DNA of 64,000 nt from Hyposmocoma kahamanoa (Eukaryota > Arthropoda > Insecta > Lepidoptera > Cosmopterigidae), in contig NW_020653900.1 in the NCBI RefSeq assembly GCF_003589595.1, forward strand, positions 4,242,176 to 4,306,175, given 5' to 3'. The stretch's first letter is position 1, and the number at the start of each line of letters is the position of its first letter. The notes below the pieces were generated by a model. That model searched no databases. It saw only the letters and a list, made by a program, of their open reading frames with translations, and was not told the DNA's origin. Below, piece after piece: positions 1-12,100 of the stretch. A program made the translations under genes and the position numbers.

Positions 1-81
1 ATAATAGGGGTTAAAGTATGAAATTGCCGATTTGTACTGAAAATCTAAATTGTTTATTTTTTAAATTTTTAACAAATTTAT

Positions 82-1118
82 TTAATCAAAATAGTTGCCA
101 TTATTATCTATACATTGCTGCCATCTAATGGGAAGGTTATTAATGCCTTTGCGATAGAACTCCGACGATCTAGACTGCACAAACTGTGTGAAATCATTTT
201 GTACTGCCTCCTGGGAAGAAAACTTCTTGTCACGTAGATAATTGTCCAAATCACGAAAAAAATGGTAGTCCGTTGGAGCAAGGTCTGGTGAATACGGAGG
301 ATGACGAATGGTTTCTAACTGCAGTTCCTGAAGGGTCAAAATGGTTTCTCGTGCTGTGTGAGGTCTCGTGCTGTGTGAGGTCTCGCGTTGTCGTGGAGCA
401 ATAATGGTGAAGATCGATTCATGAGTCGGGGCTGTTTTACTGCTAGTTTTGTCAACATGGTTCGGAGTTCGGCACAATAGACATCTGCCGTTATTGCTTG
501 ACCAGATCGGAGAAAACTATAGTGAATAACACCATGCTGAGACCACCAAACAGTTACCATTACCTTTTTATTGGTAAGTTTTGCTTTAGGACACTGTTGT
601 GGCATTTGACCTGGGGTCAGCCATTGCATTTTTCTTTTCCGGTTATCATAAAGAATCCACTTTTCATCACATGTTACAATTCGATCCAATATTCCTTCAT
701 TTCTGTACCGGTTCAACAAGGCAACACAAGTTTCAACACGCGTTTCTTTCTGTAGATCAGTCAAATCATGAGGCAACCATTTTTCGTATTTTTTTATTTT
801 ATTGATTTGACGCAAGTGAGTCAATATTGTGGGTAAGGTAACGTTAAACCATGCCGCTAATTCCTGGGTAGTTTGACTAGGATCGGCTTCCACTATCTCT
901 CTTAATTCATCGTTATTCACCTGTGTGTGCGGTCTTCCTCGTGGCTCGTTCTTTAAGTCGAAATTTCCATCACGAAAGCGTTTAAACCAAAATCGCACGG
1001 TGCGTTCATTAGTAGACCCCTCTCCAAACGCAGCATTGATATTGCGGGCTGTTTCTACCGCGTTAGTTCCGCGTCGGAACTGGTATTCAAAAATCACTCG
1101 AATTTTCGCAGTATCCAT
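82..1118 (-). pseudogene. mariner transposase, frameshifted by a 17-bp tandem duplication
   Basis: Encodes a mariner transposase that would cut and paste the surrounding element. The start ATG is at 1118. The N-terminal part has two helix-turn-helix regions typical of paired-like DNA binding (GRPHTQVN lies between them). The catalytic domain shows the first Asp in TCDEKW, the second in HDNARPHTA and the third in YSPDLAPTDYHFF. There are 34 residues between the second and third Asp, so it is DD34D. A perfect tandem copy of 17 bp (347-363 and 364-380) shifts the frame just after HDNARPHTA, and the first reading frame stops at 336. The rest continues in another frame to the stop at 82. The span minus 17 bp is 1,020 nt, or 339 codons plus stop, the usual size for the family. 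As it stands the protein lacks the third catalytic Asp and should be inactive. Confidence 0.93.
347..380. repeat. 17-bp perfect tandem duplication inside the transposase
   Basis: The unit TCTCGTGCTGTGTGAGG occurs twice without a gap (347-363, 364-380). It is the only frame-breaking lesion seen in the mariner transposase. Removal of one unit would restore a length divisible by three. Confidence 0.95.
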
Positions 1119-2097
1119 CTTTCTTGTCTAAATTGAATAACAAAAACAATTGAAAGTCGATATTCAAATGTTTCAAATTAAAAAAAAAAAAACCACAGAA
1201 ACCATTTGAAAAAAGTTTCATTCGAAAACCTCAAACCATGAAGATTCTATGAAAATTCAAAGAACCTATTGCAATAAAACGGCAATTTCATACTTTAACC
1301 CCTAATACAAATTATAATTCCAAAATATTTATAGTACAACACGATGCGACCTCCTCCATCGCCATCCCGCCGTTTTATCACCTTTGCTTTGTTTCTTGGC
1401 CACTTATTTACGAATTTTGAATCGTTCTTTAATTCATTTGCCTCGTCATTTTCACTTTGTTTTGTCGTCACTCTCTATCAAACTCCCGAAGCGAGCAGAC
1501 GTGCTCTCTCTTTCTCTCATCATACTAAATTACAAATACAATAGTTCTTAACGTTTAACGATGTACAAATACATCGCACACATTTTGTGGAAAAGTTAAA
1601 AAAATGTCGAAGTTTTGGTACGTCTATAAATGACAAACCTCCACAAAGACATCAACAGGACTATCCACGCTACATTACAACCTACAGGATATGCTTAGGC
1701 GGTGCCAGCAGTGCGTGACACGCGTTTCATGCCTTTCCGTATGGCATCGGATGGATGTGACATGAGTTAGATGCGTTTTTTGTAAAGGTGCGTAAAGATC
1801 CTCTGGGATTATAGTTAATGATCACCACACTTTTTAGGAACCAACAGTCGAACGTAATGTAAAATCCTGTATATTACGAAATTCATTCAGTGTTCCGATT
1901 TGAGAAATTCATTATATATTGATTTTAATATTATTATGTTTTTACTACCATGATGTTAATTAATTAATTTTTTGTGAAATTACTCCATTGTTACCTTGGT
2001 TTGACACAGATGCATGATCGAGTCCTGTCAGATGGATGGGATTTTTCTTTGTGTTCGATCTTTGTATATAATAATGGTGAAATTACTGTACATGAGA

Positions 2098-2244
2098 ATT
2101 GTCAATTTGTCTCAGGTTAAGAGGCGCAGTGCCCTCAGAATGCGATTTAAAGCTCTGAGTGGCATTGCAACTGTTATGGACAAGCATGTAGCTTACAATC
2201 ATGAACATGACTTGTTCGTCCCGTCATATTATTATAAAAAAAAG
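2098..2244 (+). repeat. dispersed retroposon tail, family A
   Basis: 3' part of a repeat seen at least eight more times in the window. The sense strand runs from 'ggcgcagtggcagtgcc' through 'ggacaggcgtgtcgcttacc' to 'ttgttcgtcccgtcac' and an A-rich tail. Variable 5' truncation with a fixed A-rich 3' end points to target-primed retroposition (a LINE tail or SINE). Confidence 0.75.
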
Positions 2245-2487
2245 TCATTAATTGATTTTGGAATGAGAGGGGTGTCTATTAAAACTTGTTGAATTGTTAC
2301 CTATTGCTAACTACACACTTTGCGATCTACATATACTATAAAACTCCTATTTCACGAGTTTTGCGCGCACGATTGCGTCTGTGTAATATAGGTGATGTTT
2401 TTTCTAAGTTTTTTTCCAAGCAAAAGGTATTGAAAGAAATTTCGTGTCAAGTTGCTTGTAGCTGCTTTGATCTGAATGGAGGTAAAA

Positions 2488-2625
2488 GGAGTGACGGGCG
2501 CAGTGGCAGTGCCTGATATTTGTGATTTAAAGCTCTGAATGGCACTGCAACGGTTTTGGAGAGGCGTGTCACTTACCATCAGGCGTACGACTTCGTCGTC
2601 TCGTCACTTGGTACCATAAAAAAAG
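2488..2625 (+). repeat. dispersed retroposon tail, family A
   Basis: Second copy in the same orientation, from 'gtgacgggcgcagtggcag' to an A-rich tail after 'tcgtcacttggtaccat'. It is diverged from the neighbouring copy, so the two are likely separate insertions. Confidence 0.75.
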
Positions 2626-4001
2626 ATATTTATTTACAACATCATTCTTTTCGTTAATGATTTTTTAAGTATTTCTTATGAAAAAAAAAAAAATTAAAAT
2701 TTTTTATCAAACGTCATTGCAAGCAAGCGTGAAGCGTCGATTGTAACACGCCTTACAGAATAATTCAAATTGGTTCTCCGTCGCTAGTAAAATGGGTTTT
2801 CCTAATTTTAGGACTGGAACGTTATTTCGGAATTAATTACTCTCAGCCAGAAGTTAAACTATGCAAACTTTTCAAACTGCAAATTTGAGTCCTAAGTAAA
2901 TGGCATTAGTTACAATTTGCAACTAAACATTTTCACAAACCTACGGTGAAACACAGAATTTACTGCTAAAAAATTTGAAAATGACAACAATGTGTACACA
3001 AAAACGAGGGGACATAATAATACATCACGCATTCCCTCATTTATGTATAAAGGGCGCCATGCTTGTTTATATTTTTTTTTATTACAAAGAACATTACTTG
3101 TCTTGAATAACTTAGGTCAAAATAGTTATCCACAGAGACATAATTTATTGAAGCCTTTTAAACAAACAGGTCAAAACAAAATTAGTAGTGGACTTAGAGA
3201 ATTTTGAATATTATTAAAGTTTACAACATTAGTACGTATAACATTTGAGAGCTCTTCAAACGTTCTCAGTAAACCTAAAAACAAAATAATAAAACTTAAC
3301 TCGTTTTGTGTACATTTTTGTTAAATGTAAGTTAAATAACTGTTTTACCGAAGTTCCGCAATGTATCCGTCATTTATGAATGTTATACAATTCATGACCA
3401 CGCTGTGGAATAACGAGATTTTCATATTTTGTTCCCAGTTAATACTAACTTTTAATGGCTTGTTGTTTGTAGTCTTGTTTTTTAACCTTTTGTGTCTTTC
3501 TAATTAATTTGTATTTGGTCTTTATGATATACATATTGACGCCTTATAAAGAGTGATTCTTCAGGAGATGGCAAAATTTTCTATTTATTTTAAATTTCTT
3601 ATCAAATTTTAATTTGGATTGAATTACTAAGAATTGGTAAAAGCCAGTTTGTAAAAAGGTAGGAAATGTGATATCAGCCTGCAAAATTTGCAAATACATT
3701 TTTTGCATTTCAGTAACTTGGTGCTTTAGGGTACGAGAAAGTAAGGCGACAATATTACAGGGTGGCCCGTAGCAACTACCGGTTTAAAATAACCATTAAT
3801 TTCGCGAAAATCAGCAACTTAGAAGTTATGATTTTTTTTTGTATTTTCATTAGAAATGTATACTTTGTTACGTAAACCGTTTTTAATTTCGAAAACGACT
3901 CCGCTAAATCAGATGAAATTTGCTATGGAAGTATTGTAGCTTGCATATAGTGAGTCATTTCATCACCAAACACTGGGTTGTTACTGTAAAGGCCAGCGTA
4001 A

Positions 4002-4458
4002 GGGCGCGTTCCCACTATGTCGCGACGACAGATTGTCGTGCAGTTTACAGTGTCGTGCGTTGTATGTTTAAATGAAGTTGTTCACATATAGCACGACACG
4101 ATTAACTGTCGTTCACGATTTTTTATCGTTACAACGACAAACCGTCGTCACAGTGGGAACAGCTAGAACGACAGTTGTCAGACGATAAAAAAAGTCACGA
4201 TAAAACGTGACGACAGATTGTCGCAGCTCCTATTGTCGTCACGTTTTATTTATCGCTGTCCGCACGTATTCTGCTCCCTGCCCTCCCTTCTCGTACCCCG
4301 CGCCCTCTGCTCGCTTTGCAGTAGCGTTGGGTCGTAACCAGAGATGGGCAAGGCGGCTGTCGTGAAACGATAAATTGTCGTCACGATCTAGTGGGAACAG
4401 CTAGACACGACAGTCGTCTAACGATAATAAAACGTGACGACATAGTGGGAACGCGCCC
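4002..4458. mobile_element. PIF/Harbinger-like MITE with TAA target duplication
   Basis: A 457-bp non-coding element with terminal inverted repeats beginning GGGCGCGTTCCCACTA, flanked by direct TAA at 3999-4001 and 4459-4461. A 3-bp TWA duplication is the hallmark of PIF/Harbinger insertion. The interior is built from many short forward and inverted copies of 'cgacgacagattgtcg' and 'cacgataaaacgtgacga', so the whole element can fold. No transposase frame is present, so it would depend on an enzyme from elsewhere. Confidence 0.85.
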
Positions 4459-5134
4459 TAAGCCGGCGGGCAGGAAGGCAGAGGACATAAAATTTATCAA
4501 TTGAAATAAAGTATAAATTTCAATGCTCTGAGACCGACCTTTAGTATCGCACCGCTTTCTCTCTACGCTATTGAAGAATACGCTATAGAGAATACTGCGA
4601 CGGGAGTCCACCAGCATGCGCCCGAAATCCACCGGTATGCGCCGCCGGAGCGGTTAGTGGCCAGAGGCATGTCGGCGGACTCTGTGATACGCTGGCGGAC
4701 TCATAATTGATATGCCTCATCAGTGTGCGCTGTCGGGCATGAAACCGTTTGCGCTGGCCCTAATCGTTATTTGACATAGATAGACAGAGGTTCCAAACAA
4801 TGGCAATGAAAGATTCCATACAAATCTCGCATTATTTACGTATTCCATTATTGCTAAGACTTATTATCAAATTTACTGTTACCGTTATTTGAGCTCGTTA
4901 CTTAATTATCGTTTTACGATAACCCAGCCGACTTTAATTATGACAAACAACATTGATACTTTATAATACAGTTAGTGATTAGTGCAGTTTGTTTAAATTT
5001 TAAACCAGGTGAATATAATTAAAACTCCGTTGCACGCGCGACCTTTCCTTACAATATGTTGGACACTACAAATCATTCGCATTAATAATCCAAGTTGGCA
5101 ATTGAATTTGACCAATGACTATATTTGATGTTAA

Positions 5135-5722
5135 GAGCCTATGCACACGGCATATTTTATACGTGCAGATGACGCGCGTTAACGCGATTCAACCGCGATG
5201 CAGTTGCGACTAAACCTTTGCACACGTTCACAAATTCAATGGCGCCATAAACGCGTATCTGTGCGTATACGCGCTGCAGACGCTCTGTAGTCACGCGTAT
5301 GTACCACATTGTGATAAGAGATAGTTTTAATTTTAGTTTTGTTTGTTAATTTCAGTTAGTTTTTGAAATAAAGCAACTTAAAAAAATATAAAAGCATGCA
5401 CGCTGCGTCTTTTCAAACGTATCCTGAAATTGATTTAAGAGAAATCACTATACTAAATTATTACTATCCGTTTTTATGTGTTTATTTTGCAAGCGTAGCA
5501 CTAGACACGAAGAGTGAAAAAAATAAAAATCACAGCAAAAGTTGTCTTCAACATAAAATGCTAAGTGTAAACTCCATTGGAGTATAATATAAGCTTCTTG
5601 CGTGGAACGCGATGTTTGCGCACGTTTGAATCAAACGCAACAATCTGCCTTTGAGCATCTACAGCGCCGTAAACGTCGTCGACACTTATAAAATACGCCG
5701 TATAGGCCGTGTGTATAGGCTC
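5135..5722. mobile_element. second PIF/Harbinger-like MITE (TAA duplication)
   Basis: A 588-bp element with inverted ends GAGCCTATGCACACGGC and GCCGTGTGTATAGGCTC, flanked by TAA at 5132-5134 and 5723-5725. The inverted similarity extends into 'tattttata' next to each end. The TIR sequence differs from the element at 4002, so it is a separate family. A 63-codon open frame inside has no recognisable domain and is not called as a gene. Confidence 0.82.
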
Positions 5723-6121
5723 TAAGATCACGCGATAAGCAATTCGAAATTTAAATTAGCCAATCATTTTTCTCGATTACCATTCGCAACAGTAAAGTAA
5801 CAGTAAAAGGTTGATTTCTGACAGTCATATTAGGTGTTCTGTTGCAAGATTCTACTATATTTATATCAAAGAATTGAGACAATATAAACCTTAACCTTAA
5901 GAATAATATACCTTAGCAATTGAAAAACTAAGGCTATATTAAATCAAAATGCCTTCAGCCATCCCTCTGCGTGGCTGTGCTAATAAATTGGGCGAGATAG
6001 CTGCCAGCACTACTTACCTTTACTTTGAAGCAATATATGCCTAGAGAGATGAACGATGAAGCGATGTATAATGTTGACAATAATGTGTGAAAACGATTTC
6101 ACCGTAATTTTACCATACCAG

Positions 6122-9100
6122 GGTAATCTGCCTTGAACAAAAGAAGACCCTGTACGTGCCGGTGCCGCGTCTGCAGAACGGGTTCCTGAACCGCCTGGAG
6201 CTGCCCGAAGGCGAAACAGGCCCTGCTGCCATCAGAAAGGCGGTATCCCGTAATGGCATGGAAACTTATGGCAAGCCGATTGGTAAGCATAAATAGCAAT
6301 ATTTTTGATGCGCATTGTTTGACCTAGTTATACTTATTTTTAACCGGCATCAAAAAGGAGGTTCTCAATTCGACGGATTGTTTTTTGTATGTATGTTATG
6401 CGATAACTCACTCACTCGGCACATTTTGTCTAGTGAATTTGATGATTCGTTCTTGTCGGAAAGGTATCAGTATTGGTCCCACTTAAATTTGAGGAAAACA
6501 TTTCACCTCTAGGGGATGAATCCGGTTCCGCGCACTTTCCGGTAACCGATTTCAATAAAACTTTGCGAATAGATGTAATTCCACGATATTTTAAGGTCGA
6601 TTGTTTTTGGTACTCTTTACTAAGATTATGTTACTGACAAGTTCTAAAATTATTAATGAATGTATTATGAAATAAGTTTTCTTATGCAGGAAATGCAATA
6701 ACATGTTCCAAATGCAGCGACAGCCACGCATGCCATTTGCGAAGTAAATAAATATACTTAAAAATTAAGGGACTATTGAACAAAATTAGTAAATTGCACT
6801 CAAAAACTACAGGAAAAATCTTCATATCTTTAAGCATTTTCACACTGCGGCTTCCTTGCGTGACCACCGGTGGTACATTCCGCTTGATGAGCGAGTTGTA
6901 AATGCTCCACCAGTGGGGCACCCTGAGATGACGTGATAAGAGCTGCCATTAGCGAACGACTTCTTCTTGGAAGTGCGGTCTTCTACCAATCATTTAGACC
7001 AGTATTAGGCTACTAGAAACAATAAAATAATAATAATAATAAAAGAAATAATACAAAAATAATAAAAATAAGTGATGACTATGTATGTACCTACTCTGGT
7101 GCTGATGTCGAACCATGATGTTCTTCGACTATGATTTACGGCATGCCTGGGGATTAAGTTACATTGCCACGGAATGGAAACGAAAAGAAAATTCGTTTCC
7201 ATTTCCAACCGTTGCATAACGAACTTTATATCAATTGTGTAACGAACAAACTGAAAAAACAGGTCGCGTGTTTTCCAAAGAATTCTCGCGTAATCTCGGC
7301 GTTTTCAGCTTTTTTTTATAATATAATATCAAGTGACGGGACTAACAAGTCGTGTGTCTAGTGGTAATTTACACGCCTGTCCATTACAGTTGCCGTGTCA
7401 CTCAGAGCTTTAAGAGATCTGAGGGGCACTGCCGCTGCGCCTGTCACCCTGAGACATAAATTTACAAGTCCCATGTGCCTGTAATTTGATCAGCATGCTC
7501 ACAGTACGAAATAGGTAAGGTGGCAGTATTTCCCTGGACGAACTCTTTCGCAAGGAGCTCTACTGCTAAACAAATTCCCTCGCAATTCGGTTCCGCGGCA
7601 ATATAAATTGACCCTTAATCTGGCCCAGGGTTCTTTAACGTCTGTACGTGAATTTACCAGTTTTGGGTGGTGTTTACCGCTGTTTATCGTTGCGTCAGAC
7701 AATACGTATTACAACTGAAGTCATAATATATTATGTAGACTTAACGCGACGGTTTTGTTGTTCGACCAGTCAAGTGATCCCGCTTGAATATGTGTGTATA
7801 GCACACCTCACGCTGGAGAGGCACATCGCAGATGGTAAAGTAGGTATCGGAAGTTTCCAATCAGATGTAACGCTACGACAATACCAACTTAGCACCGTTT
7901 TAAAATGTCGGTTTCCGTAAATAATACGGTCTACAATGGCTACACATACGTTTGAATGATTGGTAATAGAATAATTTTGAACACAGTTCATGTTTCAACC
8001 CAGATGAGCGTCCAGTACGCAGAACTGGTTTTCTGTTTGTTGCCAGTGAATTGACTCAACATCTTGGACGAATTGGACAAATCGTTTTATACAGTAATAA
8101 ACGCCTCCGTGGCCGCACGGTTACCAGCTGGCCTGCCACACAGAGGTCCCGGGTTCAAAATAGTTTCATTTCCTATGTGTAACAATCGCGAAAACCTAAG
8201 AACTCGATATGTGGAGAAAATTGTTAAACAAACTTAATCTTTAATCTGTGAGCTGTGAGCTGGTCGTCTCATTAGCGAATGACACTGTAAGAAAGTTTTT
8301 AAGCCAATTTGATCCTTAACGTATGATTCTTTCTTAAATATAGAATACGAATTTCAACCAGCGATCGTGGCCGGTCTAGCGATATAAGGATTGCTTTGCA
8401 AGTTGAGGCAAGCATGGTTCGAGTCACATAAGAATAAAATATTATTTAGCTATGACTATATAATATTGTATTTTATTTTGTTTTTAACCTCTGGATAGGT
8501 GTAATGAATGTCTAAGTCTTGTTCATATAGAACAATATTTCTAATTTTAATAATTCCGTTAAGTGCGACTTATTAAAACAAGAAAGAAAACTTTGAAAGT
8601 TACTAAAATCTTGAAAGTAATTAAAACTGAATGGATAAATGGGAACGAAACGTGGAACAACGCGTATTCAGAAGACACGATCGATGGTATGCAAACTGCA
8701 GTGATTTCATGATTTGTTAATCTATCCATACCCACCCTACGCCTTATTAATAATATCTACCCACCCACCTTAAGCAATTTTTAGTGAGCAAATATTGTGC
8801 TTTGTCAACGTTAACATCAAAAAGTGAAACAATGCTGTTAAAATGTAACAAAATAGAGCTCGTGGAATCGAACCACGGGTATTATAACTGGCAGTCGATA
8901 CAACGAGCCGCCCGACCAATTTACTTGCATGTTAAATGACGAAATTTAGTACTGGTTTTAAAAATAAATTGATCATCGTCAAGCAACACTCCACTGTATT
9001 GCTTATACAAAGTTGAAATTGCTTTAATTTTTTGTTTGTTCAATACGTCTCAGAACCAAAGGTCGGTTTGGGCATGTGACGGGGTCACAGGTATCTCATG

Positions 9101-12100
9101 TATATGATATGACTGTACCTGCCGACACGGGGATTCGAGTCAACTTTTCGATTGAGAAGTAATCATCCATCGAATGGGCACTACTACTACGGCTTGTTTT
9201 ATACGGTATTGAAAGTGCAATCAAAAAAGTGTTAACAAGGAAGTCGTGATTTTTTCGCTATATCCCAGTATTGCGGTGTATAATTTGCCATGTTCAATTG
9301 TTTACTCCTTCCAGGCATTGAAGACTCGGTGTCCCTGGATCTCGTAGTCATGGGGTCAGTTGCGGTCTCCAAGGAGGGGTACCGTATTGGAAAAGGCAGA
9401 GGTATGTAATTCCTTGACTTGGTTAAAATATTTATTATATTGCTTAATCGCGATTATTCCCGCTCTGAAATGTTAGAGCATAATGCAAAGCGAATGTTAA
9501 AAATGATTTTTATTTTTTCAAAGAGGTACTTCACGAACATAGTCTCCTTGCACCAGTTGGTGATAGAAGTAATAGTGTGTATCCTACTACAATATGTTTT
9601 GCTAGTTTAAGACTTAAATTACTAGTTACTAGGTCTGAAATTACTTTTCCCATATTAGCACAGTAAAGCTGTTCACTACAGAATTGCCACTTCCTGTCTG
9701 CCTCTCGAGGCGACGACCCCACTTCAATTCGGTTCAATATTATTGTAACAACAAACAATAGGGTATTTGACAAGTGTCGAAAAATAAAAAGATATAACTA
9801 GATAAACAAATTTGAAATCTGAATCTAAATATTCATGAAAATTAAAGATCGTAGTTGAACATTAGTCGAAAACGCGAAAAATGCCTAATTGTGCTATTAG
9901 AAACTTCAATAACACCACAGCTATGAATAAATGAATAAACGGGGACGTTTCCTTCCACAGTTAAGGAATTTTGTAATCAGAATATGTATAATTTATTTTA
10001 AAATCAATTATTTTCATTTTGAATGAATATCTAGAAAACAAATATGTAAACAAGTGTATGATTCGTAATACATTGCGGCGTTTACTCGTGCGGTACACTT
10101 ATGGTCATTCTTTAGTAGGCCATAAATATCGAACGAGTGATACTTTCATATATTGCATTCTGTTTTCTAACCGGCTCAATGCGATTCCGTATTGATTAGT
10201 GTAGGGACTACCTTAAATTGCTAAATCTATCCTTAATTCTCGTCTAGTTGAACCTACTGTTTAGGGTTGTGTCAGTTGTTCAATTTTACTACTTGTGTAT
10301 TTGCCTATTTGAGTCCTTGATGTGCGTCGAGAAACCGACCAGCGCACGGAAACGCGGTTTGGTGTTTGCTGTATTTTTCGAATAGGAAAAGAAGGCAAAT
10401 ACTTCGTCACACACGCTATCTACACGTCGTGATTATTTGCTAAATATATCAAATATGCAAATACAAAAAATAGCCATGTGAAGTGCCACAATTACAAACA
10501 ACTTTAAAAAAGGACCATTTTACACATAGTCGATGTTACTACCATGACATTTTTGTATAGTATACCTTTTATAAAAGCGCAACTTAAATTTAAGCAAAAC
10601 ATTCAATTAATTTTTTTAATTTTGTTTTTCTTATCGCACGGACTTAATATGAATGTTGTGTACAATTATAATTGGATGTCAGGTTTATAATCTTACGTAT
10701 GTAATAAGTTCTATATATTATTTGTAGTCTCTTATCTATAATTCTACCATATAAAAATTATATTGTTACTACACGGATATTTTTACTTAATTAATGTAAA
10801 TGATGAACTTGAATAGATATCTATTTACAACGAGCAAAAGGGCAACCCCTGGAGTTTCTTACTCATTCTTATCAGGGGAATCTGCGTTACTAATGTATTG
10901 CGAATTGTAATTACTTACATACGAAGACAGAGCGTTTTAGATTTTATTTTAATTAACGTTATTTAACAGTAGAACATTCAATAGTAGTAGAACGTAGAAA
11001 TTACTGCAGCGAGATTGGTAGACGACGACATCATTCAAGTCGCGGTCCGCAGATGAGTGCGACCGCGATACACAGACCCGGCTACGGAAGTTATTTTTTT
11101 TAAATAAGTGCGCATTTGATCGTCATCTCACCTGATGGAAACTGACGATGAGGTCGACGACCGTAGCATACACACCTTAATATTGCCTATTCACTCTCGC
11201 CTTGAAAAGGTCAAGTTATAGCGTTGTAGTTTGTAGTCGGACTGTAGTGTAAAATGATGATTACGAATAATAAAAACCTATTCTAGAGTGCAATAATAAT
11301 AAAGAAACTTCACTGCTGTACTCCGTCCAACCATTTATTTAACTTTTGACATATGCATGCCTCTGAAGTTCCGTAATTATTGACGTACAACCATAGACAA
11401 AAAAATGCTATACTTCCTGGACTCTTTTATTTTTAAATTTTAGCGAAGCGACATGCTCTGTAACTCCGATTTTTATCGAGCCAACAGATTATGTAAGGAA
11501 GATTATTCAAGTTGATAAATTTTGGTACCTGTCTAATAAATTATAATGAAATGAAATAAATTTTGTTATAATATATAAATTCTTATTGTTTATTACAATG
11601 GATCGTCGGATTCTTCTTTATATGAACGGGAATAATCACTTAAATCCTCGGTTAACATTAATTATTAATTCTTGAGTACACAAATTATCAAACTCAATAT
11701 CACGATCCCAATCAGATAATATCTTCTTTTTCAAACCCGCTCACATTAACGATTAAAACTTATTCGTAAATAAAATCGATTGTCATAAAAAATCGAATCG
11801 GAAACGCATTAGGACATCACTAATTGATTAGAATTCGAGCTCTCAAAAGTTAAATATAATAGTTGGACGGAGTATAGGTACATAATTTGTTGATAATGGT
11901 AACCTTACTTTTAGGCGAAGCGCGAACTAGCAACCGGCAACTAGAAGTGAATATTCTTTTTTCATATAAATTGCTGTTGCGGCAACTGGCGACAGTGTCC
12001 GACTACCGCAACTGGCAACTGTGTCGATTTCGTATCAATTGTAGGAAAATAGAATATTCGCTTCTAGTTGCCGGTTGCTTGTATCCAACATGACACACGT

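Larger units (their letters stand above)
7..1302 (-). mobile_element. mariner (DD34D) DNA transposon, nearly full length
   Basis: A 1,296-bp element bounded by inverted repeats of about 23 bp (GGGGTTAAAGTATGAAATTG at the left end, its complement at the right) and flanked by TA dinucleotides at 5-6 and 1303-1304, as expected for Tc1/mariner insertions. The transposase lies on the minus strand. Length, TIR layout and TA target duplication all fit a mariner of usual size (about 1.3 kb). Only one small lesion breaks the transposase frame, so the insertion looks young. Confidence 0.95.
1305..3998. other. non-coding stretch with two retroposon tails, otherwise unrecognised
   Basis: AT-rich DNA between the mariner and the first Harbinger-like MITE. 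Apart from two copies of the family A retroposon tail (2098-2244 and 2488-2625) I see no gene. No exon matching the missing N-terminal part of MTHFSD was found here on either strand. Confidence 0.5.

Noticed and set aside
5396..5587. 63-codon frame inside the Harbinger-like MITE
   Set aside because: No domain and no transposase motif; chance frame in a non-coding element.
11130..11160. Hammerhead ribozyme-like 'ctgatggaaactgacgatga'
   Set aside because: The core spacing is wrong (no stem II between the two motifs) and the text matches a common lepidopteran repeat.
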